A stretch of 64,000 nt of DNA from Cepaea nemoralis (GCA_014155875.1 JACEFZ010005141.1:370001-434000); one strand, 5' to 3'; shown: positions 10,560-21,498, counted from the first letter of the stretch. Program-made: numbers and translations. Notes: generated by a model from the letters alone, not told the origin.

Positions 10560-12935
10560 CCGAGTTTGTTTGCAGCTCTAGGGTTGTACCAGCCTCATGA
10601 CATGGGTACCACGGATATGGGAAATTAAAGATGGATAGAATATGTGTCAGAGAAGCCTTGTCGCGGGTCACTAGGAAGGAGGACTGTGAGATTAAGGTGG
10701 AGGATATTAGACTGGTACTGAAACGGGCTAAAGACCCAGAGCCAGGTCTGGATGGGGTGAGGTACGCCCATATGAGTAACATAAATGATGGGGACTTGGA
10801 GAAGATGGCTCTTTGTTTCAACCTAAGCATCAATACGGCGGTAATACCCCACGATTGGCTGCATAGCTACCTGGTCTCACTCCCAAAGCCAAGTAAGCAT
10901 CACTCCAGATTTAATGGATATCGAATCATAACCCTGCAAAACATGTATGGCAAAGTCCTTGAAAAGATAGTAGCATGCAGGCTCCAGCAACATTTGGAAA
11001 ATCGTAATCTGCTTCCCCAAGGACTCAGGAGTTACCGGCCTGGAAAAGACACCTGGGCCAATGCTGCAACTTTTGCTTTTGATGTCAACTAGGGCTTCCA
11101 GGATAAACAAGAGACAGTGGCGGTAGCTCTTGACCTGGAGGATGCGTATAACAGGGTCAGGTATGATCGGTTGACATACACACTGTTGGACATGGAGGTC
11201 TGCACTTGCCTTGTTAGATGGGTTGCGGTGGTTCTTTATGAGAGTAAGGTTGCACTGCACATGGGTTCATGGACTTCTGACCCATGTACTATTACACCTG
11301 GGTTGCCACAGGGATCTGCCTTGTCCCCAGTGCTCTTTAATGTCTACACCAGCAAAATCGCAGCTGTTGAGACACCAGGTGTGGGTAGAATCTTGACATT
11401 TGCAGATGGTGTGCTGGTGTACAGACAGGGCAGAGACAGGACCAGTTTGGCAAAAGACTTATAGGTGGCAGTAAATGGGGTGGAAGAATGGTGCAGGGAT
11501 GCAGAGGTCATTATACACCCAGACAAGGCATCAGTTGTGTGGTACTCCCTGGATAACCGGATCGTCAAGGCAGATGTCCCAGGTATTATGTTGAATGGAT
11601 GTCCTCTTAGGTGAGAGAGTAAACTGAAGTACTTGGGTATCAGCTTTGACAGGTGTTTGTCTTTTAAGGACCATGTGGAGGCTTTGGTGGGAAGGCTAGT
11701 AGGTGACTTAATGCATTGAGGGCTATGGCAGCAACCGGGGTAGATCAGAGGATGCTGTACAGGCAGTTAATAATTTATGTCATTCAGTATGGTTTGGGAC
11801 TGCTGAGAGTATCAAAGAACCAGTTTGAAAGGTTGGAGCGCATACAGAATGCTGCCTTGCGGTTAATCCTGGGGTGCACAAAGGACACACCAATTATATG
11901 CATGAGGCATATCCTGGTGCTACCAACAATGATAGATAGGCATAGGGTCCTTCAGGCCAAATGGTACCTGAGAGTTGCTGCAGATAGGGATCACCCGCTG
12001 CATGCAGCCATGGATGTAGTCAAGGGTCATAGACTAAGACGAGGCAGGTCCTGGATGGCACAGGCAGAACTTTCTATACGACAGGTGTGGGATCTAGAGA
12101 CCATCAATCGTGGAAGAGAGTAGGTTGAAGTTCCAGAAGACATGACGGACTGGCACAATGTAATAATAACACTGGGTCGTGAGTACAGAGAATGGGCAGC
12201 GGGCCGCACTGAGTTTGAAGTGCAACAGCTGATCCAGAGTAACACACACCAAGGTGACATAGTCATCTATACTGATGGGTCAGTGGTGAGAAACAGACGT
12301 AATGGTTGGGGCTTTATTGCAAAAGGCTAATGGATGAGTCTTGACAAAGGAGAGTCTGGCATATGAGACTACAACCTCCAGCATGAGAATGGAGGTGGAG
12401 GCAGTAACAGCGGCATTCCGTTGGCTAGAGGAGACTACTGCAACACACGTTGTATTCATTACGGATTCAAAGAGTATGCTTAGTAAGGTGGAGAAAGGAA
12501 TGTTTTGTGTGGAATGGCTCTCGTCGCTTCAGAGGTCACAGATTGTGAGAATTGTATGGATATTTTGCTCTGGCCATGCAGGCAAACGGGGGAATGAACA
12601 GGCTGATAGGCTAGCATGGAATGCACCTCTTGGTGGCAGATTGCCTATGAACAAGGGAGAGGTGGTTGTGCACTTGTGGGACCATGTTGAAAAGGCGGAG
12701 GAACAGATTGAAAACACATATGTGGAAAGAATGAGACTGCGGGGGATCGGCAATGGTTCTGGAAGAATCTCAAAACTGAGAGGGAAGACCAGGAGAACTT
12801 TTAATCAGATAGCGATGGGAACGATTAGTAGTATGACTCTTCGCTGGCTGTTGAATGAGGGGATGGAGCATGTATGGGAATGTCCTGAGTGCAGTGATGT
12901 CGGTTTTTAACTCAACACAACTCAACTCATGTGTG
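10560..12935 (+). mobile_element. LINE with RT and RNase H, copy 1 (5' truncated, decayed)
   Basis: The RT part (10631-11700) shows PGLDGVRY, HSYLVSLPKPSKH, ALDLEDAYNRV (motif A), PGLPQGSALSPVLFN (motif B) and FADG where YADD is expected, so the catalytic motif is damaged. RNase H follows (12270-12620) with YTDGSVV, MRMEVEAV, ITDSKSM and HAGKRGNEQADRLA, covering the usual D-E-D-D/H positions. A cysteine pair, CPECSDVG, closes the protein. Stops occur near 11089, 11463, 11613, 12123 and 12330. The 3' tail is (ACTCA)-like at 12909-12929. There is no endonuclease, so it is 5' truncated. It belongs to the same family as 35500-39323 and 43825-44360, probably the I group. Confidence 0.85.
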
Positions 12936-13028
12936 TCAATGAGTCGTCAATACTGTTGGACTTACATCATTATATCCCCAAAATGATCGATTGCATGTAA
13001 TCACACTTTACATTGATTAGATGCTCAC

Positions 13029-13205
13029 CCTAATTTGATTGGCTGTGGACTGAAGATTACCATAACTCTCTGACAAGTTAGTCAGCTGAGCCTGTACTTG
13101 AGTTGCTAACCTTGCCTGGCATGAGTTATTACGGATCAACTGCTGTCCTTGCTTGATAACAGAATCTACAGTCAGTCGATAGTCTTCAATCTCCTTCAGG
13201 ATCAG
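13029..13205 (-). CDS. Spectrin-repeat exon 11 of window (second half-repeat)
   Basis: 59 codons, phase 0. The acceptor is TCTACTGCAG|CTG with a T-rich tract before it, and the donor is AGG|GTGAGC. The peptide starts LILKEIEDYRLTV and ends STANQIR. Heptad-like leucines and charged residues fit helices B and C of a spectrin repeat. It completes the repeat started by 14581-14748. It is the most 3' exon seen, and the gene continues below position 13029 or off the window. Confidence 0.75.
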
Positions 13206-13499
13206 CTGCAGTAGACCAAACAAAAATATTCAGTTCAACTAAGAACAATATAAAAATAATTTGACTTTGGATTTTACAAGCTGTGTTTCAACAATCACTA
13301 CCCAATGTTTAGAACATCAATGATATTCATGTGATGTCATTCTGGTGTACTCGGGTTTAGATGGTCAGAGAAGGTGACTGGTCTGGCTCTGCCTCCAACT
13401 AAACAAGTGCCAGATTCTAATCCAGTTGAGTACAGTGTTTTCAGGACAATATAAGATGAGCCTGATGATACACCCTATCTCTAGTCTTTGTGTATCAAT

Positions 13500-13862
13500 T
13501 TGTGCACTGATACCCATCCATGCCATGATACATGGCTGTCAAAAATTTTAACTTACTGTCTTCCTGTCTCGTTCCACAAATTGTGCACTGACACCCATCC
13601 ATGCCATGATACATGGCTATAAAAAAATCTCTTACTGTCTTCCTGTCTTGTTCCACAAATTGTGCACTGACACCCATCCATGCCATGATACATGGCTATA
13701 AAAAAATCTCTTACTGTCTTCCTGTCTTGTTCCACAAATTGTGCACTGACACCCATCCATGCCATGATACATGGCTATAAAAAAATCTCTTACTGTCTTC
13801 CTGTCTTGTTCCACAAATTGTGCACTGACACCCATCCATGCCATGATACAAGGCTGTCAAAA
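13500..13862. repeat. 79-bp minisatellite, about 4.6 copies
   Basis: The unit TGCACTGACACCCATCCATG... with TTCCTGTCTTGTTCCACAAA repeats every 79 bp with few differences (13553, 13632, 13711 and 13790 equivalents). Because 79 is not a multiple of three, the frame changes from copy to copy; the overlapping open frames are not genes. Confidence 0.9.
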
Positions 13863-13869
13863 ATCTTCT

Positions 13870-14575
13870 CTCACTTTCTTACTGTCTCATTCCACACATA
13901 TTTTCAGCAGTTACATGTTAGTTGTCTTTGTGCCTCTTTAAAAACATTAATTTACTCATTTTGGCTTTGACAGAATTTGCAGCATTCTCCTGTAAAACCA
14001 CATCTCCGTGGTATCAAGGGATTTTTTTCTTATTTACTAACTGTCCAGGATTCATAGCCATATGTTAAAATGGGTTCTATGTAACACGCAAGAACTCCTT
14101 CTCTAACCTCCAATGATATAATTTGTTGAAAAAGATGTTCCTCATTTTATAAAATACGATTTTTGCTGTCCTATTCAGTTCTCTATATCTGTGTAACATT
14201 TTCCATCTGATGTTATCCATGTTCCTAAATACTTGAAGTTATTTACTTTACCCAAATTACCACAATTTACTTTAATTTTACATTTAGACATGATCTGTTT
14301 CTTTGACATTAAACATTACTACAATCTTCCTGTTATTAAATATTAGGCCCATGTTTTACACTTTCTACAACAACTGTATCTATCACTTTCTATAGTTCCT
14401 TCTGACTTGTTGCTACCAAGATGGTGTCATCAGCATAGCATTAGCTATTAATATAATAACCACAACCATGAACTTTGGCATATTTTCTATAGATTCCATT
14501 ATATGCTCAGTGTATAATGACAACAAATCAGAGGACATTACACATCCTACTGTCTACTGTATAACAATCTAAAAG
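13870..14575 (-). pseudogene. LINE RT and C-terminal relic
   Basis: On the minus strand, high to low: GCVMSSDLLSLYTEHIMES (RT motif B region), then YADDTILVA (motif C) near 14410-14440. Further down, near 14040, comes a damaged form of the 'VLTYGCESWT' connection, then EMWFYRRMLQI near 13980-14010. The order is correct for an RT followed by the C-terminal domain. Many stops are present. It resembles the relic at 47100-49470. Confidence 0.65.
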
Positions 14576-14580
14576 GTTAC

Positions 14581-14748
14581 CTTGTGCTTTTCCTTCTGTC
14601 TCTCTGTGGGTTCCAGTTTGGAGGTGTTCAGTGTGTTGTGAGCCATCAGCCTGTAAGACATGGCAAGCAGCCACTTTTCACAGTCTTGATGGGCTTCAGA
14701 AAATGATTGGTGTTCATCATAACCTCTCTGGAGAAGCTCAACAATCTC
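14581..14748 (-). CDS. Spectrin-repeat exon 10 of window (first half-repeat)
   Basis: 56 codons, phase 0. The acceptor is TTGCTAAG|GAG and the donor AAG|GTAACC. The peptide EIVELLQRGYDEHQ... contains FSEAHQDCEKWL, the helix-A tryptophan motif of spectrin repeats, and ends in a charged stretch. The acceptor's last bases (AAG) are less favoured than CAG, but the pyrimidine tract is good. It pairs with 13029-13205 to make one full repeat. Confidence 0.75.
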
Positions 14749-15089
14749 CTTAGCAACAAAACAAACACGGAATATACAAGTTTCTGTATGAACTAGTATA
14801 TTAACAAAGATCAACCAATAAATACACAAATAAAGACCCATGTTCCTCAATAAAATGTCTTGACCAATTCAACTTTCTAACTTCAGATAGTAAGCAAAAA
14901 ATGACTTGGAACTCTTTCAACCAGCTTTCTCCATCTTTATGTTGTCCCCATATTTACAGGACTGTATTCCTCCTACATGTCTGTCTTAAACTTTTCATTC
15001 TTATTTAACATCTACTCAGGTATTCTACATCTCCACATTTTTCTAAGATTTTCCTTGCTCTTCTACAGCACATTTTTGTCAGATTTCTT

Positions 15090-15560
15090 TCAAATGACTT
15101 TCTCTTCTTCTTCCCCCTATCTCCCATTGGAGCAGAGGTCCACACCAACTGACACCAATCAATCTTATTGTTTGCTATCATCATGTCCTCCTGATATTAT
15201 TCATCTGTGTCTCTAATTATGTTCGTTATGTGTTTTATGTCTCCCTCTATTTCTTTTACTTTTGTCGGATCCAGAACAAGGACTTTTTAGTTATATTAAT
15301 ACAGGTTTTCTAAATGTGTGTCCTATCCAGTGTTAGTGTCTATTCCTAACCTCCTGTTTTGCTGGAATCTATCTAGTTCTTTTCCTAAGCTCCACATTAG
15401 TGATTCTTTCTTTCCAATTTAGTCCTTCTCTTCTGCACAGGCAACAGTTAATAAATGTTTGTAGTTTATGAGTAATTATTTGATCATTTTCCATGTTTCT
15501 GCTCGATACAGCAGTACTGTTTTCACAACAGAGTTAAATATTTTAAGTTTGGTAAGTAAA
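15090..15560 (-). pseudogene. LINE C-terminal relic (weak)
   Basis: The minus strand reads NSVVKTVLLYRAETWKMIK, close to the common LINE phrase 'VKxVLLYGAETW', then about 120 residues of frameshifted sequence. No RT motifs remain. Confidence 0.4.
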
Positions 15561-15785
15561 AGTAAAGGACCCTGTTCCATGTGTAGAGGTGTTTTTCGTA
15601 CATGGTATCAGCCTCCATAATGTATAGATCAGTTAGCACTTGATGGGTGATGTGGTCTATATCATGTCAGCCTAATCATACTTCCCATTTTAGACTGGGT
15701 CCATTTAAAAAAAAAAAATGCCATCTTGAGGAGGATTCAAACACATTACTGACAGGGCACCAGGTCCATGTTTAGTATCGTTTAA
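15560..15785 (-). repeat. SINE-like family E copy
   Basis: It contains GATGGGTGATGTGGTC and, on the minus strand, GTAATGTGTTTGAATCC, similar to a tRNA B box. It shares order and wording with 5610-5790 and partly with 4740-4930. The insertion boundaries are not clear. Confidence 0.35.
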
Positions 15786-16149
15786 TTTATTTTCACATAT
15801 AAAAACTTCCTAGTGCTATGACAGTTCTCCTTGCCTTTTGTAATCTACTTTTAATATCTTTATGGAGGTCAGCATGGCTGAACGGATGAGAGCGCTTGTT
15901 CTTAAACATCCGGTGTGCTGATGCCAAAGTAGCGGATTCAACCCCATCACTGGTCAGTTGGAATAAAATGTTGACTTCTAGTCCTTGACTTGGGGACGTA
16001 AATTACTATTAGGGACATTCATTTGAAACCCGTTCCAATGGCTTTATTACAAAAGCATGAAAGAAACATTAACAGGTGTGGTAGAATTAAACAAAGCATT
16101 TATTTTGAATGAATTAAGCACCATGGGTTGGTCAGAAGAAATCGCCGTA

Positions 16150-17796
16150 GGCATTCAGGCAAGCATCCAATTGCTTAGGTATGTGGCGAATGCCGTCTGT
16201 AAAAAAGAATTGTGGTTGCTCACTGAACCAAATGTTTACCGCGTTCATTACGTCTACATCCGTGTGAAATCGTTGCCCCTTGAGAGCTTATTTTAGAGGT
16301 CCGAACAAATGAAAATCACATGGTGACAAATGAGGACTATAGGCTGGATGTTGCAGAATTTCCCACTTCTTCCTTGTTAATGCTTCCTGTACAATCTTTG
16401 CGAAATGCGGACGAGCATTATCATGCAACAAAATCACACCCCAAGAAAGCATGCCGGGTCGTTTATTCTTGATGGTTTTTTGCAGCTTGTCTAGTGTTTG
16501 CAAGTAGTGGGTAGAGTTGATGTTGACACCAGGTTCTTTAAAGTCAGCCAACAATAGCCCTTCATGGTCAAAAAATGCGCTCAGCATAACCTTACCAGCG
16601 GAAACCTGTAACTTGAATTTTTTGGCTTTTGGTGATCCAGCATGCTTCCATTGCATGCTCTCTGTTTTGCTGCTCGGCTGAAAGTGGTGACACCATGATT
16701 CATCGCTGTCTCGATGTGCCTGTCCTCTAAATCCAACTTACTGGAGATTCAAAGGGTTGAACATCGAACTCGTTAACAAGAAATCAGAATAACAAACCTT
16801 ATTTGAACAGGAATCGTGAACACAGGGCACACTCATGTCGAGCGAACGATTTGAAGACATTTATTCCATCAACTGGCATGCAGAAAATACTCTGGCAGAA
16901 ATATAGGTTGATCCATAATCACAGGGTCGGCACCTACATATATCTCTCCACCTCCGAGCTCCCAGACCAGCTCGTCACCCTTGAGTCCCTATTGTTCATC
17001 ATCATTCCGCTTGAACATGGAAATTCCGTCCAGGTGTATTCCCGATCCATTCACCGTTGTCTCCTCAATAAATTCCTCCCCTGTCTTCCAGCTGTTTCAT
17101 TCCGAAATTACGGCCTCCAGGCGTCACCTTCACAAAGCCCTTCTGAAAACACAAGCTCTTCGATCGGCTATCTCACAGCATCTGCCGTTGCCATGCTCTG
17201 ACGATGCTCACGTTGGCCTTAGATTCCATGATCCCTTTTATCTATTCATACATTTGGGAATATCCTTATGCATCTTCTATGGTGTGCGTGACCGCCATGT
17301 GGCAATCGCCTGCCACTATGCGGAAGAGAAATGCATCACCCTCCACTCTGTAATGCAGCAAGTGGTTAAAACACCATCCCATGCGTTCCTCTTTTTGGTA
17401 GTCGGTCAACATCCATGATACCCACTGTGAACACACCTTCCAATATTGCAGTTGCTTATGAATGACCTTTTGAATTGTCCCAATTGACACATCAAATTCT
17501 TTTGCTAGCGAACATATGCTTCGACAACGGTTCATCTGTACTGCTGCATCAATTTTGGCGATGTTTTTTCTGTTGCAACGATATGCGCTTGACCCGGCCG
17601 TCGAAGATCTATCGTGAACTGACGTCCTTTCCGAAACATTCGTGCCCAGTCTGTCACTGTTGTCTTTGACACACATTTGTTACCATACTGCCTGCATTCT
17701 TCGATGAATGTCTACTGGTCGACATCCTTCACATGAAAGAAACTGAATCACTGCTCTTTGAGCTTCTTTGGGCGGATTTTGGATCAACCCGGCCAT
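16150..17796 (-). pseudogene. Mariner transposase pseudogene
   Basis: The start is at 17796 (MAGLIQNPPKEAQRAVI). A helix-turn-helix N-terminal half follows (CRSICSLAKEFDVSIGTIQK). The catalytic part holds the first Asp at the solo-LTR insertion point (VAGD/ESW), the second in LLHDNARPHF and the third in YSPHLSPCDFHLFGPLK. Exactly 34 residues separate the second and third, so this is a DD34D mariner. A TAA follows FGPLK at about 16290, where the frame should continue to the C-terminus (remnant visible to about 16150). A frameshift breaks the N-terminal part near 17680, and a 598-bp solo LTR interrupts the catalytic domain. It would act on DNA by cut-and-paste at TA sites, but this copy cannot be active. 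Confidence 0.9.
16707..17304. mobile_element. Solo LTR inside the mariner
   Basis: 598 bp, beginning TGTCTCGATG and ending CATGTGGCA, so it has the TG...CA ends of an LTR. It is flanked by the perfect 5-bp duplication ATCGC (16702-16706 and 17305-17309). Removing it and one duplication restores the mariner reading VAGDESW at the first catalytic Asp. AATAAA occurs on the plus strand at about 17069. No internal region or second LTR is present, which suggests LTR-LTR recombination. The open frames on it are not recognised proteins. Confidence 0.85.
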
Positions 17797-18117
17797 TTTC
17801 TCAATGGTCAGAAACAGAACCTATGCATCATGGGATGATAAGCACATGTTCTTTTATTCATTGGTCAGTACTTATCACATGACTATGACATGATCATGTT
17901 CAATGTACGCAATTACGCGCAGTGAGGCATGAATGGATTTCAAATAAACTCTCCTTATAGTACCTCTGAAGTCGGAGTGGGTTCATCTGATGACTTGGAA
18001 CACTGGTAATAGGAAAGCGAATCCACACACAAAAATCAGTCCAGTGTTGCTAAAAGTAGTAGCATGTTATGGAACACCCCTGAGTTCAAAGCAAGTGATC
18101 GGAAAAATAATCTTTAT

Positions 18118-18759
18118 CTGTCCTCCATTTTTGTCGACACTGTTACCCAAATCATTCCGTCTTATGAAATGAGGTTTCACCAAGGGAGATCATGGTATCA
18201 TTTGCTTGATTTATTTACATTATCTTTGTCTTTTCCTCTGTGACTGCTTTGATCTATTTGATGTGACCACTCATCAAGTCTGCATATATAATATATTGTA
18301 TCAATTATTTTACATCTTATTTCATGTGTGCGACAGAAGAACAATGTATCTACAAAGTCAAGATCATCAAGCTGCTCTGTTAGAGTTCACTGAATTCCAT
18401 TTCTGGTGGTAGTTATTGTTGCCTTGATAATCCAATCAATAAGAATAATAAAAGTGACAAAACGTACTCCTAACTCTTGTTCTTATTTCAAATATACCTG
18501 TTAGTTTTTCACCATGAAGAATATAACAGTATCTCTGTTATGGGATTTAGATTAACTAATGGGGAAATAAAGTTAGTGAACGCGTGAGCACGAATGGGTT
18601 TAGGTATCCAGGGGTTGCTCACGCGTCACTTGGGATTCGGCTATGAGAAGAACAACAAAGATGTCTGAAAATTAACATCACCAGTTTGACGATGTATTGT
18701 TTCATTCAATAAACTTATACCTATATCATAGTCGGGACTTTGTCAACTATTTCGACACG
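18118..18759. other. No gene recognised
   Basis: AT-rich sequence after the SINE; no exon or transposon protein seen. Confidence 0.5.
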
Positions 18760-19150
18760 AGCCATCCACTATACACAGCCTTGTCGTGTCATCTGTACTG
18801 TTATAAGAACTCTACATTTCATGCCTGTATATGTTTCCTTGATTAAGTTACTAATTTTCTGTTGGATCCCATAGAACCTAATCAATTTCCAAAGGAATAC
18901 CCCATCAATGCCCTCAAAATCTAATATAAAATAACGAGTTCAGTTTGCTGTTTTGTTCTATTATTAATTATGCCTGATGTGACTATCTGGTCAGTACAGG
19001 ATGTATTTGGCAGAAGCTTGTCTGTTCATCCTACAGTTGTTGTCAATGGCATCTAATCTCTCCAGAATGACCCTGCTTAATATTTTTTATTTGATTTTCT
19101 GCATTGTGGTCTGGTGATACCCACATTGCTTATGTATTATTTTACATGAA
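18760..19150 (-). pseudogene. LINE RT relic (fingers and palm)
   Basis: The minus strand gives ILSRVILERLDAIDNNCRMN, then a frameshifted stretch, then ILDFEGIDGVFLWKLIRFYG. These match RT finger text and a degraded motif A ('FVDFEKAFDSVDRETLW' type), followed by SNLIKETYTGMKCRV. Stops are common. Confidence 0.55.
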
Positions 19151-19159
19151 AAAACACTT

Positions 19160-19936
19160 CTTTCTATGACATACTGAAGCGACAACATGTTGTGAATATT
19201 CTTTGTTTATTACCCCAAGTCTATGTTTCTCCAAGGTCTCTTCACAGCCTATCTATATTATGTGTTATTATCCTAGTATTCCTTACACCCATTAAGATTT
19301 TTATATTGCCATTTCTTTAATTACCTATTGTACTTTACAGTTTTATGTAAAATGGCTCCTTAACTGATTCATCATTATTTGTCTGTTGATAAAACTAGAT
19401 CACATTCATATTTACTTTTTTCTTTATGTAGTATATATTGCTGTTATTTTTATAGAACACACAACCCCCATTCTATTAGTGCTTCCTCTGCCTCTATAGA
19501 TAGCATTAGGGCCATCCCTTCTCCGTGAGGGGTATTGTCCTCTGTGTGGCTTGAGACCTACACTTTCTAGAAGCTTGTTGACAGCTCCCTATATTGTTGT
19601 TTTGCACAATCCAAAATGTCATCTTAAGAACATTTCATTTCCCTACCACCTGTGCTGTCTTTCTAATTCATGCATAGTTATAACATACCAGGTGCCATTT
19701 CTGGATATTTTCCTAGTTCAAAAAAGAAAAGATGACCATCTGGTTAATCATGGCTTTCTCCACATCGCATCATACTTCTTCTGAAAGAGCATCCTTCCAT
19801 GTTGGTTTATTGAGTTATTCTTCTTTAGACTTGTTCATATTTGGTTGGAATTTGTAACTTCAGATTTCTATGGTGTGGGGTGGCCAGTCTCATGCCAACC
19901 CTCCTTATTCTCCTCTTACATCATGCATGGTAAGAT
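19160..19936. other. No gene recognised
   Basis: T-rich sequence with no supported feature; it runs into the TTAG satellite. Confidence 0.5.
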
Positions 19937-19941
19937 ATAGT

Positions 19942-19985
<44 letters not shown>

Positions 19986-20005
19986 AGTTGAGTTGAGTTG
20001 AGTTG

Positions 20006-20037
<32 letters not shown>

Positions 20038-20105
20038 GAGTTGAGTTGTTGAGTTGAGTTGAGTTGAGTTGAGTTGAGTTGAGTTGAGTTAGTTGAGTTG
20101 AGTTG

Positions 20106-20182
<77 letters not shown>

Positions 20183-20202
20183 GAGTTGAGTTAGTTTAGT
20201 TG

Positions 20203-20239
<37 letters not shown>

Positions 20240-20246
20240 AGTTAGT

Positions 20247-20280
<34 letters not shown>

Positions 20281-20386
20281 GAGTTGAGTTGAGTTAGTTG
20301 AGTTAGTTAGTTAGTTAGTTGTTTAGTTAGTTAGTTAGTTAGTTGTTTAGTTTAGTTAGTTAGTTGTTAGTTAGTTAGTTAGTAGT

Positions 20387-20449
<63 letters not shown>

Positions 20450-20459
20450 TAGTTAGTCG
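19937..20459. repeat. TTAG / TTGAG / TAAG compound satellite, about 520 bp
   Basis: Blocks of (TTAG)n alternate with (TTGAG)n and end in (TAAG)n at 20390-20448. Repeat X on the minus strand ends directly against it, so read on the minus strand the satellite is a 3' tail of CTAA, CTCAA and CTTA units. The unit is not a telomere motif (TTAGG or TTAGGG). Confidence 0.9.
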
Positions 20460-20992
20460 TGGTTCCAAATTCATGGCAAAGGGTCATCCCCACAATGCTC
20501 CATTTCTGTGCCAGTGAATATCACACAAAATGCTCCTTACTGCCCCATGTGAAAAGTGGAACAGACAGGAGTCTTGACAAACCAACAATCCTGCACAAGT
20601 ATACTATGTTTAATGCCGCTACCAGAATGCCAACACAAAATTCTGCTATGAAAAATACAGTTCATCGTAGATGGGAGCGGCAGTCACTAGAAAACCAGCA
20701 GCCACACATTACTGCATAAGGCAAACCTATTTAGTTCAACAAACGGCCAGCCACCATTTTTCTGAACATGTAGTTCACAATACAAACAACCGCAGACAAA
20801 TGTAAAAGCACTCCACACGAAATCCACAACTCAAAGTGTTGTTCCACAGACTTAACTCAGTAGCTGGGCAACAGAACCATGCACTACCAGTCCAACATGA
20901 GGAAAATGAGTAAGCAAATCGTAGCCACAAGTATAAACACTCCAGAGGCCTAAAAGCCCAACCGCCTATCCTTCATGTTGGAAGCCAAAAGA
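20460..20992 (-). mobile_element. Repeat X, copy 1 (minus), with satellite tail
   Basis: About 530 bp. It aligns along its length with the plus-strand copy at 61378-61885: TTGGACTGGTAGT, TGCGGTTGTTTG, TTCAGAAAAATGG, CACTTTTCACATGGG, GATATTCACTGGCACAG, TGGAACC(A/G)CGACTAA. There is no protein-coding signature. The consistent 3' end and tandem tail suggest a non-autonomous retroelement (SINE or LINE 3' end). Confidence 0.75.
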
Positions 20993-21015
20993 TATAGTGA
21001 CTCTATTCTATGCTT

Positions 21016-21266
21016 GCCGGCTTCGTGGCTTAGAGGTTATGACTTTTCTCCGTAATCTCAGTATACTCTCGTCAGGTAACGATGATGACGGTTCAAATCA
21101 GCAGTGGTTCGAATCGCATCGGTAACTTACGGTTATGTGAGCCGGCCGCTCAGAAAGCAATGGCAAACTACTGAGCGTAATCTTGCCAAGAGATCAACAT
21201 ACAGCTGAAAGATGCTGATATTGACAGCTAAGTCCTGTAAAGGATATGCTAAAAAAAAAAAAAAAA
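21016..21266 (+). mobile_element. SINE family A, copy 2 (head type 2)
   Basis: It is flanked by TCTATGCTT (21007-21015 and 21267-21275). The head GCCGGCTTCGTGGCTTAGAG...GACGGTTCAAATC has A- and B-box-like parts. The body has GGCAAACTACTGAGCGTAA and an A-rich tail. The head differs from the copies at 47437 and 63645 although the body is the same. Confidence 0.85.
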
Positions 21267-21498
21267 TCTATGCTTCCCTAATGGGAAGACACAATTCAAC
21301 CACAATTCTATATTTATTTATGATCACCTCAAGACTGAGATAATGTTTTCTGTTTCATGCTTGACTAAGAGAATAGGAATTTTACCCAATTGTCAAATTT
21401 ACACAATGATAGTTCTTCATATTGTTACCAAATAGGATAGATTTCCTAAAATTTACAGTAAATGATACAAATGAGCCATGTGTAAATGAAATAGCTAC

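Larger units (their letters stand above)
16009..17957 (-). mobile_element. Mariner (DD34D) transposon, carrying a solo LTR
   Basis: It is bounded by TA dinucleotides (16007-16008 and 17958-17959). The imperfect terminal inverted repeats read TTAGGGACATTCATTTGAAA and, on the other strand, TAAGGAGAGTTTATTTGAAA. The host SINE continues exactly across it, confirming the borders. Without the solo LTR and its 5-bp duplication the element is 1346 bp, normal for mariner. Confidence 0.9.
15864..18109 (+). mobile_element. tRNA-Leu-like SINE (family D), split by a mariner
   Basis: The two SINE parts are 15864-16008 and 17960-18109. The head has CATGGCTGAACGGATGAGAG and GCGGATTCAACCCC, resembling A and B boxes of a class II (Leu/Ser-like) tRNA. 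The parts join across the mariner to match, in order, the uninterrupted minus-strand copy at 34306-34601 (AAATTAC...GTACCTCTGAAGTC). The whole is flanked by ATCTTTAT (15856-15863 and 18110-18117). Confidence 0.85.

Noticed and set aside
13495..13844. Three overlapping similar open frames with MAWMGVSAQFVEQD
   Set aside because: They are the same 79-bp minisatellite unit read in shifting frames.
16981..17418. 145-codon plus-strand open frame as a host gene
   Set aside because: It crosses the solo LTR border into the antisense of the mariner transposase, so it cannot be one gene.
19937..20459. TTAG repeat as a telomere or interstitial telomere
   Set aside because: The units are TTAG, TTGAG and TAAG, not TTAGG or TTAGGG, and they form the tail of repeat X.
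20459..20719. 86-codon open frame in repeat X
   Set aside because: The frame is not preserved in the second copy at 61378-61885.
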